Assembly (NCBI RefSeq): GCF_037392515.1
Contig: NC_090282.1
Coordinates: 31,857,054-31,921,053, forward strand
Length of the DNA: 64,000 nucleotides
DNA from: Haliotis asinina
Taxonomy: Eukaryota; Mollusca; Gastropoda; Lepetellida; Haliotidae
Direction of reading: 5' to 3'
Shown: positions 10,594 through 20,830 of the stretch, in pieces
Layout: every line of letters starts with the position of its first letter
How positions within the stretch are numbered: position 1 is the stretch's first letter
Translations under genes and position numbers: made by a program
Notes under the pieces: model-generated
Databases searched by the model: none
Seen by the model: only the letters and a program-made list of their open reading frames with translations
What the model was told of the DNA's origin: nothing

Positions 10594-13000
10594 GTAAGTA
10601 AAACATGTTGACAACTTGGTGATCTGACTGACTGAAACACGTGTGAATGATACACTTATTCATCAATAATGCATTTTAGGAATTATTCGTCAGATTATCA
10701 ATTATCCAGTAAGAATATTAACGTCTCCCTGTTCGTGATCACATGACGCGAGACAGCGTTGACACGCATTCTACCGGTGCATGCCGTTTTACAGACTTGC
10801 AGATTATACATTGTGGCAGTTGTAGTCATTTAACCTCTCAAATATTCACTGCATCGTGACGTGGGAGCCGGCATGACTTTTGGCAATGTCATGTTGCGAC
10901 CCAGATAGCCTAGAACGTGAGGCTCCTTACGGGTGACCAACGTATACGCTTAAAAGTGGGTTTTAAACCGCCTTGAACAGAGTCTTACTAAGCTTTGTTA
11001 GCTTTTTGTGAGACTAATGTCGAAATTGATGCCGGTCTCAGCCGTTTAGAGAGACTTTATTTCAGCATTGGAGGCCGCGTGGCCCAGAGTGCAAATACAG
11101 AGTATTCACTGAACATATATTCATACAATTAGCTCTTAAGTGAAACTTTAGGAGGCCGAGTCGGGTACTGTTTTTGAAAGTCCCCACGGGACGCAACAGT
11201 ACACAGCATGCATATAGTGCCGCCTTTGACGAAGGACTGATCCGTGAGTGAGTTAAAATTTATCGTCACATCGGCAGTATTTCAGCCATATCGTGACGAG
11301 AACGATTAATTACAAAATGCATATTAATTAATGGCACATTGTAAAACCGTGTCAACGAAGGACAGTAAAACTAACTAGAATATCTCAGAGAAAAATGTAA
11401 AACTAGTGATTAGATCTAAAATAATTTAACCATTGAGAACAATACAATATAAAAATGGGCTATATATTGTCAACAACTGAAGGTAGATCACCACACTAGG
11501 GACCATGGTGACTTTACTTTTGCTACCTGCATGGACCCTAGTTGGATTTACACCATCCCTTCAGCCATTGGCTTTGTCCGTACCGGAGTTATAAGTTATT
11601 GCCACGTTCAATGATAAACATCAGTATGTGTTTTATCCTAAACATAAATGTGATCGCCTATGTTAAAAGCAGAATAGATCGCAGACAAAAGATAGGTTAC
11701 GATGATGGTATGTTTCTATAATTTAGTCAAATAAATAGTGTATTCCACCATACATTTATCTCTTCTTAAAACTCTATGCGTATGGTGCAACCTTGTGAAG
11801 GTGGTGATGGATGCAGCACCTGTTGTAATATGTTTAAAATGTGTCATATGTATAATATGTGTCATATGTATGTGTCATATGTATAATATGTGTCATATGT
11901 ATAATATGTGTTTGAAGTCGTTTTGAGGTCGATTTAGTGAGCAGAACACCGGAATAGGTTCCACTGAGCCGATCTGGCGATAATACATAAATATTTCCCT
12001 AATCTGTTTTATTATCTCTAAAATACCAAAGCCATTCCTCTAAAATCGATTGAACGTGTAAGACTGGGACTCTATGTTCTTGATGCATTTAATAAATGGG
12101 GACATTTGCCAGGAAAAGAAGTAAACGAACATTGACTTTGAGTGCTCAATGCAGTGATCTCCAGAGGCAGAAACATATATATTTAGAGTTTATACTTTAC
12201 CATTCATGTAACCCTGTCACATGACTTGTAAAACATCACGACACGTGAGAGCATTCCAAAATGCACTTTCTTTTACATATGCATATGTTAAGTCCCTTAA
12301 TGGGTTGAGTCCCAGATTAGGCAGAATGTTGATATGATGAAACTCACTGTAGGCTATAGCTACGTTCATCTACGCTAAGAAATCCTGTTAGAATCGTGGT
12401 AGACCGAACAAGCTATGTCTGGATTTAACACGGAAGATAAAACAAAATAACGATCTATTATGATGAAATGTATCGCCAAAGACAAACGGGAAAGCGTATA
12501 AACAAACACTTTATGCCAACTAAGAGAGAAATCAGTTTTGCCGTTATTCGTTGCAACAAACTCGTTTGACAGTCATGACCTTGCGACCATGCCAGTTAGA
12601 TTAGGTTGCCCACAAAGATGCCCGAATAACATTTCAGCATATCGGCCGCATAAGGTATTTCTGCTTTGTCACACGGAGGCTGGGATGAATGCCCTCAGCC
12701 ATTGCTCAGTATGCTTTCATAGCTAAACTTAAGCCATCAAAATGAGTCAGTGCAACCCACAGACGTCAGAATGCGAGGAATTCCTCGCCCATGTCTTTGT
12801 CGTCATAAGCGTGTCTCTTCGTACCTGTAAGCTGATAATCCGTCCGCAGGAACTACACAGAAGGAAGCGACGACTACATCAAGGTAAATACTTCCACGAC
12901 GAGCAGGAAATACCGGCACTTTGATCGTGCGAGAAGCAAAATGGCGAGGGTTTGAACGTGCTGTTAATGAGTTGACGAACGCATGCCGTCATGTTCATAA
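10594..13000 (+). other. Hydrolase intron 1, proximal part
   Basis: No coding content was recognised. It includes a small ATATGTGTCAT minisatellite at about 11835-11915. The open frames at 12538-12726 and 12742-12924 carry no known motif. Confidence 0.45.
11835..11915. repeat. TGTCATATGTATAATATG minisatellite
   Basis: Four or so copies of an 18-bp AT-rich unit (TGTCATATGTATAATATG), partly shortened, lie inside the predicted intron. Confidence 0.85.
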
Positions 13001-13003
13001 CAG

Positions 13004-13050
13004 TCACGTGGTATTTGAACGTCGCTGAAGCGAGGACTTCTAGTCACGTG
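13004..13050 (+). promoter_or_regulatory. Paired CACGTG E-boxes
   Basis: Two AGTCACGTGGT sites occur about 36 bp apart, roughly 95-140 bp upstream of the possible alternative coding exon at 13142. CACGTG is the bHLH/bZIP core motif. The matching flanks (AGTCACGTGGT in both) suggest a real pair rather than chance, but promoter activity is inferred. Confidence 0.4.
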
Positions 13051-13141
13051 GTTTCGATAAGTCGCGTTCTTGGAAAATAATTAGGTTTAGTTTATAGATG
13101 CCCGTGTCTTAAGGAACAGGTCAGACATCTTGGAGACTTGT

Positions 13142-13165
13142 ATGGGAAATCTTAATTCTTGTAAG
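13142..13165 (+). CDS. Possible alternative first coding exon of the hydrolase
   Basis: ATG GGA AAT CTT AAT TCT TGT AAG is followed directly by the splice donor GTACGT. Spliced to the known acceptor at 14548/14549 it reads on in frame through AAA GGG TCA AAG ACA into the hydrolase ATG, giving MGNLNSCKKGSKT ahead of MAAPAV. MGxxxS is the N-myristoylation consensus, and the following Cys and lysines resemble dual-acylated, membrane-targeted N-termini. The weak points are a poor Kozak context (T at -3) and no transcript evidence. If real, it would direct a form of the enzyme to membranes. Confidence 0.35.
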
Positions 13166-13649
13166 GTACGTATCTAAGAGCAATGAATCTGTTTGTAGGG
13201 ATGGTGAATGAATCGCTGCTTTGTTGAACAGAGCTTCAGTGGGTGATATTCCCCTTTCTCCTACAATTAAAAAAATGTAAGTGACCTTGCCTTAATCTAT
13301 TTAGGTGTTCATGACGGTTGATGTTTGTCAGAATCAAACAAGGTGTCTAAGTAAGTTGTATTTTAGACGATTAATAACGTTGTATAGTAGATATTAAATC
13401 TGATCCTATCTTGCCAGATAGTCTATTTTTCTCACTTAGTGACAGCCCAAAACTGACATTTGTATGCTTGTATTTATCGTTGAATGTTAGATTTTATGTT
13501 ACACTGCATGAGATATTCATGTTATGTGCACAATGTTATTTATCTTACCTCGCACATAAATGTCGTTTTACGACTGTTGAGGGGTTATGTATAGATGGCT
13601 TCGTATCCCAGTCCCCATTAGACTGATCCCCATGCTGTTTATCTCAGGG

Positions 13650-13730
13650 TTGTCTGGTCTGACTCAACATTTTTAGACAGCCCCCATATAAACGGAATAT
13701 TTCTGACTGCGGCGTTAAACAACAGACCAA
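13650..13730 (+). mobile_element. SINE type B, 3' fragment
   Basis: GGTTGTCTGGTCTGACTC, then CCCATATAAACGGAATATT and GACTGCGGCGTTAAAC follow the order of the 3' half of the type B SINEs (compare 29970-30050). It is diverged and lies in the hydrolase intron. Confidence 0.55.
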
Positions 13731-14045
13731 TGTTATGTACAGATGGTAGAATATGGAAGTCTGAAACCCTGAATTTCATGGTGAAGATCTGACTCTCCTT
13801 TACTCATCAGTCAAACAAATAGATCAAACGGGGACACGAACATACCGGATCATAGTGTTATAATGCACTCGTCTAACAGTGTTCAGTTTAGGCACGCTGT
13901 TCATGCGTTCGCCAGGTTCACATACTGCAGTCACGTCTTGACAACTAACGTGTGACCAGCGGTAGTTTGGTTTAATTAGTAGTGGAAAAAGCGCCCAACA
14001 AAACTATCACGCAGTGTCAGAGCACATATCACTTTTGATTTGGGA

Positions 14046-14340
14046 GTATTGTTAACAGCACTGTAAGTGAGACGGAAGGTGTCTCTAAAACTGATCATGA
14101 TGGTCAAATCCTGAGTATGTTTGATGTAGTCTAGATTGATGGTGACTTGAGAAATATTTCACATAGCGGCCCGTGACACATCACAGACTGCGAGTGAGAC
14201 TGATCTGAAAGTTATCCCCAAACTGATGATGGTCAACTCAAGAGAATATAGGACGCCGTTAAGATTGGTTGTGACAGTACTATTTAACACTGCGGCCAGT
14301 GAGGCATCGAATTTCGTGAGAATCAACACCTGAAAACATC
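14046..14340. repeat. Diverged 135-bp tandem duplication
   Basis: Two degenerate copies run in series: GTGAGACGGAAGGTGTC, AACTGATCATGATGGTCAA and GTTAACAGCACTG-like words in the first correspond to GTGAGACTGATCTGAAAG, AACTGATGATGGTCAACTC and TTTAACACTGCGGCCAGTG in the second. It is intronic and noncoding. Confidence 0.5.
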
Positions 14341-14563
14341 TACGGTGATGCTAACAGCCAAGTCATCAACAGTGACCACTCCATCCTGGCTACCCGAAAG
14401 TATTCCACTTACATGCTTCGAATTTCTTTTAATAATCCTCTGCTTGGAGACCTGTTCTACTCAGAAATTCCAACCAGTAGGCCCAGATGTGAGTTTGAGA
14501 TATTCCTTTGTATATACTTGAATCCTTTACTTTTCTATTCTGTTTCAGAAAGGGTCAAAGACA

Positions 14564-15256
14564 ATGGCAGCCCCAGCCGTCAATCCCGTGAATGTCAAAA
14601 TCCCAACAGAAGGCAAAGACCCCTTACCCGCTGTCTTCTGCAAGAACACACAGACAAAGATGGGCGTTGTGGTTCTTCAGGAATGGTGGGGCTTAAACCA
14701 GCAGATCCAAGACGAGGCTGCTGAGATATGCAAAGACGGTAACTTCTCCACGATCGTTCCCGATCTTTACCGAGGCAAGCTAGCTACCGACAATGAAGAA
14801 GCAAATCATCTCATGAGCAACTTGGACTGGCAGGGCGCCATTAATGACATCTCGGCATGTGTCCAGTATCTGAAAACAAATGGCTGCACCAAAGTCGGGG
14901 TGACAGGGTTCTGTATGGGTGGAGCTCTTAGCATGGCTTCTGCAGGCCTGATCCCTGATATCGAGGCGGCAGCACCATTCTACGGCATCTGTGGAGATGG
15001 CCTGTGCGACCCCTCCAAAATCACCAAGCCCCTCCAATGCCATTTTGGTGCTAATGATGCAGTTGCCGGATTTTCAGATCCAGAATGCCAAGAGAAACTC
15101 AAGAAGAAGCTTGATGATGGCAAAGTACCGTATGAATTCTACAGCTACGACGCTGGTCACGCCTTCACCAACAAAACAGGCCCGAACTACAACGAGGAAG
15201 CCTGTAAGGTGTCCCTTAGAAGAATGTACGATTTCTTTCGTAAGCATTTGAGCTAA
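14564..15256 (+). CDS. Dienelactone hydrolase family protein
   Basis: A 230-aa alpha/beta-hydrolase of the dienelactone hydrolase family (carboxymethylenebutenolidase-like), which hydrolyses lactones and esters; the substrate in animals is not established, and a soluble cytosolic protein is expected. The nucleophile elbow GFCMGG gives Cys117, GANDAVAGFSD gives Asp165 and DAGHAF gives His199, the full Cys-Asp-His triad. Glu40 in LQEWWGL matches the conserved glutamate that pairs with the nucleophile. VPDLYRGK (65-72) and AAAPFYG (135-141) are further family hallmarks. Length is normal. The ATG (ACAATGG context) lies 15 bases after an acceptor (TGTTTCAG, ending 14548). The coding region has no intron, so the gene probably has noncoding first exon(s) and one coding exon. 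An alternative in-frame upstream exon is listed separately. Confidence 0.95.
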   Translation: MAAPAVNPVNVKIPTEGKDPLPAVFCKNTQTKMGVVVLQEWWGLNQQIQDEAAEICKDGNFSTIVPDLYRGKLATDNEEANHLMSNLDWQGAINDISACVQYLKTNGCTKVGVTGFCMGGALSMASAGLIPDIEAAAPFYGICGDGLCDPSKITKPLQCHFGANDAVAGFSDPECQEKLKKKLDDGKVPYEFYSYDAGHAFTNKTGPNYNEEACKVSLRRMYDFFRKHLS

Positions 15257-15569
15257 ACAGCGGTCTCTGGTAATCCACACTGATTCTGGGACTAAAATCC
15301 CTTTTACCGGTTATGACTGACTCTAGAGTTGCAAGTTTTTGTTCAGTCAGAGCTTCAACCAGCATATCATATCTCCAGGCTTGAGTGTTGTGACACATAC
15401 AAATATTTATTGGTTGATAAATAACACGTATACTCAGTAAATCAGATCTTGAATGGGGAAATATGTCGTCACGATGTTGACAGTTTATTAAAGTTCCGTT
15501 GTTGTATTATGAATTTGATACCTATGATTTGCAGCGTCAATAGTTTCTGCAAACGCCTGTGAAGATGGC

Positions 15570-15575
15570 AATAAA
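15570..15575 (+). promoter_or_regulatory. Poly(A) signal of the hydrolase gene
   Basis: AATAAA lies 314 bases after the stop codon, a reasonable 3' UTR length. No earlier canonical AATAAA is seen in the UTR, though GATAAATAAC near 15416 is a weaker candidate. Confidence 0.55.
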
Positions 15576-15634
15576 ACTACTCTCAGTGTACGCAAGTGGC
15601 GATGTTCTTATTTCATTCCAAGAGCACTATCGAT

Positions 15635-15785
15635 ACCTTGGGTCTGGACCACACAATCCAGGCATCACAAATGGGATATTGTGACCTGTGTCAACCAAAT
15701 CAGCAAACCTGACCACCCGATCCCTTTAGTCGCCTCTTACGACGTGCATGAGTTACGGAATATCAGCACTTGTCCGGGTCTTCAT
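15635..15785 (-). mobile_element. SINE type B fragment
   Basis: TCTGGACCACACAATCCAGG through GACCACCCGATCCCTTTAG to CGCCTCTTACGACG is the reverse complement of the central and 5' part of the type B SINEs. The 3' tail is missing. It lies just downstream of the hydrolase poly(A) signal. Confidence 0.7.
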
Positions 15786-15859
15786 GTGTCCACTGGATTA
15801 AGATGCTTTGTTACGATGGAAACCAACACGCTTGGCTAAGATATTTCTTTATGACGTAT

Positions 15860-16135
15860 GTCAAAACATTGTATTAAGACACTGTGTTATGATATATAGC
15901 AATGTTAAGACGTATAGCAACACCGTATTGAGATACCGTGTAAAGATGTATAGCAACATACTGGATTAAGATCCCTTGTTAAGATGTATAGCAACACGTT
16001 GTATTACGATATTGTGTTAAGATGTATAGCAACACACGGGATTAAGATACCTTGTTAAGATGTGTACCAACACGCTGTAGTAAGATACTTTGTTAAGATA
16101 TATGGCAACACACTGGATTAATATACTTTGTCGCG
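15860..16135. repeat. Degenerate 38-bp tandem repeat
   Basis: About seven diverged units built around TTAAGATGTATAGCAACAC and ATTAAGATACCTTG. Units differ by many substitutions and some by length, so the array is old. It is unrelated in sequence to the 38-bp array at 40430, despite the same period. Confidence 0.8.
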
Positions 16136-17279
16136 ACTTTTTAACAACACATGGGATGCAAATAATTTGACATAAACAAAATATGGATGGAAATACTTGA
16201 TATAGAGGTATACATATAGATAAGTTAAAACACGGTCTCGTAGATACACCTAACAAATCTAAGAAAAATTATCTTCAAAATCACAGACCCCTCAACACTG
16301 AAACTGTGGAGTGAACGGAGGTAATGCCGCTTTCACCGATCTCAAAGCTTTATCTTGTAGTCGATAACCTTTCCATACCAGCAAATGAGACTATATGCAC
16401 ACCCCAGTCCTGCAAGCAATAGATGATTCCTAATTTCTTACTGAAGTATGTGTTGCACCTAAATTGTGTATGGGGATCCCCAAATCGATAGTTCGACCAT
16501 TTGTAGGAGGATCCTGGTAGACATTTTCATGCAGACTCGGTCTAGAACCCGTATATTGTGAAGATTGGTAATCAGGCCTTGATGGTGTCTGTTGAATACA
16601 TTCGGTGAACACTCATCCACTCTCTTCAACACAGTGCCAGTTTAACCCAACCCAACTCGCTCCTTTCAAAATCTTCCTGTTCGCGTTGTGTGTGCATGTG
16701 CGTGCGTGTGTCTGCGCATGTTTGCATGTGTGTGTGTGTGTGTGCGCGCGCGCGTGTGTGTGTGCGTACAGAACGTGCGATGTGGCGGATTGTCCCGATT
16801 TGTTCATTTGAACGCTCAGGGCAGTTGAATTCCTTTCATAATATCGTCTGCAACTTTCAGTTGTTTAAGGTCGTTACAAATTGCCAGACCAACAAACCCA
16901 GACACAGGGTTGCACATTTCAGTCATTGACCTGCACATTTTACATTCATGTTTGCTTTTCCGTTTTATATGGCAATCTTTCATCTGTACATTTTATATTC
17001 ATATTTGTTTTTTACTATTTTGTATTTCTTTTTAGGCGTATCTAATGTACCTAAAAAAACATGTGAATAAAATGTGCCATGTCATTCTACATTTGCGATA
17101 TCGTTAGGCTTATAAAAGCATTTTGCGAAAATGTTACATATCATATGTGCCTTTGGGGGCCCTGTTCTTTCTCTGTACTACTAATTGTACGTCTGCGTAA
17201 TTATGTCATAATTATTCCCCAGATCGCTTGAACCAGATTTTCACTTCCGACCGCTGTTCGACGATTATATACTACCGAC
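16136..17279. other. No gene seen
   Basis: Contains a (TG)n/(CG)n microsatellite at about 16690-16770; frames across it are compositional. Otherwise AT-rich and unrecognised. Confidence 0.45.
16690..16770. repeat. (TG)n microsatellite with CG interruptions
   Basis: TGTGTGCATGTGCGTGCGTG-type sequence grading into GTGTGTGTGCGCGCGCGCG; simple alternating purine-pyrimidine DNA. Confidence 0.9.
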
Positions 17280-18603
17280 AGAAAATAAGGGAACCAAGAA
17301 ATTGAATGTAGATGACTTTGACTGTGACAGGGTCCGTTATCGTGGCGTATCTCCCAAAGGCAACATCCAATGACAATGGAATTTCGGATAATGCATGCCC
17401 AGCACGTGCTACACGTGCATACAGAAGTTTACTCCTGTAAATGTACTGGAGAAGTCGCAATCACTAATGCAATAGAGATTGACACTTACTGACAGAAATG
17501 CCTCCGAGGCAGTATCTCGGTGAAGCAACAAATTGGAGAATTGTAGGGATGATAGAGGGGGGACATCATTATGTGAAGTTGCCCGGCAGATGGGTAAATC
17601 AAAAAGTGTAATTTCACGCCTGTGGGATAAGTACCGTCAAACGGGTGGGGTTGCAACGAGACCTGGGCGTGGTAGACCAAAATCAACTACACCACGACAG
17701 GGTCGTCTCATTACGTTAATTGCTCTACGCGACAGGTTTAAATCGGCCCCTGCCATCAATAGAGAATTCCGCACACTCACTGGAAGACGCATTTCAACCT
17801 CAACCGTTAAAAACCGACTCTATCAAGCTCGTCTGAAAGCAAGACGGCCTTTTAAGGGTGTCACCCTTTCAGCTCACCATAAGCGCCAAAGATTGGCATG
17901 GGCTAGGCAGCATCAGGGACGGGCTATGCGCCACTGACGTTACACCAAGTTCTCTGATGAGTCAAGGTTTTGCCTACGATTCACAGATGGCAGAAAATGT
18001 TGATGGCGTCGGAGTGGGGAGCGATATGCCAGAGCAGCAATTCTTGACCATGATCGATATGGCGGTGGTAGTGTCACGGTGTGGGGTGGGATTACACATG
18101 ACAGACGATCAGATTTGGTCATCATTAACGGAGCCATGACTTGTCAGCGATACGTTGACCAAATATTGCGTCCTGTTGTGGCTCCATTGGCTAGAGTTAT
18201 CGGCCGAAATTTTGTATTCCAAGATGATAATGCCAGACCACATCGGGCCCGAATTGTCTCCGCTTATCTCCGACAAGAAGGTATCCAGACATTGGACTGG
18301 CCCTCTAAGTCCCCAGACCTGTCCCCAACTGAACATCTCCGGGACGTTCTTGGTCGAAGGGTGTACGCCAGGGACCCAGGACCCGCCAATCTGGCCCAGC
18401 TTGGTGCAGCTCTCCAAGAGGAATGGCGGGCAATACCACGGGCAACCATCCGGAAATTGATTAACAGCATGCCATCAAGGTGCCGTGAATGTGTTGCCCA
18501 ACATGGTGGACACACCAGATATTGAACTTGACGCCTAAAATTGATTTAGTGGATATTTAATTCGCTATTATTTCATTAGTTCCCTTATTTCTTGTCGGTA
18601 GTA
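17280..18603 (+). mobile_element. Tc1-like DNA transposon with TIRs
   Basis: A 1,324-bp element bounded by 25-bp TIRs: TACTACCGACAGAAAATAAG on the left and the inverted TACTACCGACAAGAAATAAG on the right, with two mismatches in 25. A TA dinucleotide flanks each end (17278-17279 and 18604-18605), the target duplication typical of Tc1/mariner. It contains one transposase gene, which is broken, so this copy is non-autonomous but could be mobilised in trans. Confidence 0.9.
17498..18525 (+). pseudogene. Tc1-like transposase, broken
   Basis: It reads from MPPRQYLGEATNWRIVGMIE through an HTH (SLCEVARQMGKSKSVISRLW), the GRPK linker, FSDESRF (first Asp), FQDDNARPHRA (second Asp) and SPDLSPTEHL (Glu) to a GGHTRY end, the standard order for a DDE Tc1 transposase of about 342 aa. 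Three defects are visible: one frameshift in the G run near 17560, and in-frame TGA stops at 17935 and 18001. Otherwise the frame is preserved, so inactivation looks fairly recent. Confidence 0.9.
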
Positions 18604-18919
18604 TATGTCCGCATCACAAATAATGGCCGTAAACTGACAACACTTCCAATTATTTGTGAAGCTCTGCTATACCCACAACTCAGTTATAAAACGTTCGGAA
18701 ATGTGTGGCGTTTCATATGTTTTACAGTTGTTTTAAACTGTTCATTTATTGTAAACTTTGCGCAACAAACGTGTCAAATGTTTTGCATTTCTCACATTAG
18801 CACCCAATTGTGTGGGTCATTTTGATCGCTGTTCATATCATCCACACACACAAAAGAAAACAGCGACTGCTCCACTTCAACGACTGCCACTGCCGTTGCT
18901 ATGGTGGCTGATTTGGGCC
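18604..18919. other. No gene seen
   Basis: Short AT-rich stretch between the Tc1 element and the minisatellite; no recognisable feature. Confidence 0.4.
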
Positions 18920-19200
18920 ATCGCTTTCTCGTCTGAAATGTTTCAGGCGAGAAAGCGAGAGAGCGATATCGCGAGACGAGAAAGCGATAACACGAGACGA
19001 GAAAGCGATAGCACAAGACAAGAAAGCGGTAATGCTAGACGAGAAAGCGATAACGCCAGACGAGAAAGCGATAACACGAGACGAGAAAGCGATAGCACGA
19101 GACGAGAAAGCGATATCATTGTGCGAGAAAGCGATATCATTGTGCGAGAAAGCGATAGAGCGAGAAAGCGATAGAGCGAAAAAGCGAGAAAGCGATATTA
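18920..19200. repeat. GAGAAAGCGATA minisatellite, array 1
   Basis: Mostly 21-bp units built on GACGAGAAAGCGATA plus six variable bases, shortening to 12-18 bp at the right end. Because 21 is a multiple of three, several frames stay open (for example repeats of DEKAITR); this is probably a side effect of the period. The array opens with a small palindrome (CTTTCTCGTCTGAAA and its inverse). The same repeat in reverse orientation lies at 22288-22605. Confidence 0.9.
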
Positions 19201-19599
19201 CCCACAATTCAGTCCTGTCTGAGCATGAATGAACTGGAGTTTAATCGCCATTCGTAGTTTCTCAACAGTATACAATGGTTTTCAGTAATGTTTTTGGCAT
19301 TGTTTGACTTGACATTTAGAGAAATTTAAGATAGATGTAGACTTTCCTTTGGCATACTATTTGAATGTGAAATACCGGAAATATTCATTTTGTGAAGTGA
19401 CTGAAAGAATTACATATTTTATGCCATCACTGAACTGGAATTGTCTTAACCAACTTAATGACATCAACCAATTATTATTAGTGGGGAGGGGGGTAATGAC
19501 AAATAAGGCATTGTGATAGCACTAGCACAACCTAAAACGGTGTATTCAACCACATCCAAACATTCATCCTAAAGTAAAATCACTGCAACAACCCCATTA

Positions 19600-19660
19600 A
19601 GTGAGTGAGATTCGATCTGCGTCGCTCTTAGCAATAATGAAAAAAGCTGGAACCATTTAT
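19600..19660 (-). repeat. SINE-tail-like segment, copy 1
   Basis: AGTGAGTGAGATTCGATC, then GCTCTTAGCAATAATG and GGAACCAT. It resembles the shared SINE 3' tail in reverse orientation (GTGAGTGAGT ... TTAGCAATATTCC) and is repeated at 20105. Confidence 0.45.
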
Positions 19661-20104
19661 GCTTTTCATGGTTATCAAAAATTACAGCTGTACTTTCTTT
19701 GATTTCTTCAAGATGATAAAATTTATTAATTGACGATCTTCACCTTTATGAACTCTACCTAAATCGCTCCTACCCAAGAAACGAAGAGGCGCGCTTGACA
19801 GTAAAGCACCTTAAATTGGTACCTAAATGTAGAAACAGAACCATTCCACAGTCAGTGGTCTAACCTAGGCAAAAGGATGCAGTCCAACGTTCGTCCAGTC
19901 AAAGCTGAAAATATACAGTATACACTACGCAGGTAAACGCTGGGCTAACTAACCATAGTGAACTTCGAGAGGTATTTAGCAGTTGGTGTGCTGAACAGTG
20001 GGGACAGTTCTATGGATATGCAGCTTCTTTATTATAATATAAGCAACGTTTTGGTGTAGACACTGTTATCAAGCACGTGATGTACAATACTGTAGGAAAC
20101 GCTT

Positions 20105-20168
20105 CAGTGAGTGAGATTCGATCGATTATGTTGCTCTTAGCAAAAATCCAACCAACTGGAACCATTAA
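20105..20168 (-). repeat. SINE-tail-like segment, copy 2
   Basis: Matches the 19600 segment over about 60 bp (AGTGAGTGAGATTCGATC, GCTCTTAGCAAAAATCC, TGGAACCAT) in the same orientation, about 500 bp away. Confidence 0.45.
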
Positions 20169-20639
20169 CAATGATGCATGATGAAGCCAAGTGCCCATGC
20201 AAATAACATCTCTTTGCTCTGTATCACGTTTATCTGACATCATACATATCATCACCTGGAGTCCATTATGAATATATTATTGAGACAGTTTAAATGGTGT
20301 TTATATGTCGAAAGTTGATATGTAAAACATTCCGTTTGCCATATCTGACAGCGTCGTAACTCATAAATACACTGCGTTACCTATCTCTGTATACATGTGT
20401 TACATGTATATATCTCAAAGGGTACAGCTGTTGTGGTCGCGTAGCTTTTGATAAGCTGAATGGTGACGCGTGTATCCAATTAACTTTTTTTCAGTCTGTA
20501 ACATTTTCGTTGTCAGACGAGGACTTGAAACTCGTTCAATATATGTAATGATCTACCTGTATAATCCTAGTATTTATAATTTGGTCAATTTATGTCAAGA
20601 CTATTCGAATCTAATGACAGCAACAGATGGCATTCACAT

Positions 20640-20830
20640 GGTTGGAGGCGGTCTGTAAATAATCGAGTCTGGATAAGACAATCCAGTGATCAACATCATG
20701 AGCATCGATCTACATGATTGGGTTACGATGACATGTGTCAGCGAGCCTGACTACCTGATCCCGTTTGTCACCTCTTACAACAAGAATATGTTGCTGAAGA
20801 CTGATGTAACCCCGATCTTATTCCCCGGTA
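20640..20830 (-). mobile_element. SINE type B fragment
   Basis: GGCGGTCTGTAAATAATCG, GACAATCCAGTGATCAACA, GACATGTGTCAGCGAGCC and CCTGATCCCGTTTGTCACC follow the reverse complement of the type B SINE in order. The 3' AATATTCC/ACTCAC tail is absent. Confidence 0.7.

Larger units (their letters stand above)
19201..20639. other. No gene seen
   Basis: Apart from two SINE-tail-like segments at 19600 and 20105, no feature was recognised. The open frame 20010-20255 (-) has no motif. Confidence 0.4.

Noticed and set aside
18758-19232. Repeat protein with RRESDN/DEKAITR heptads
   Set aside because: The 21-bp period keeps several frames open at once on both strands, and no start, splice or conservation signal supports translation.
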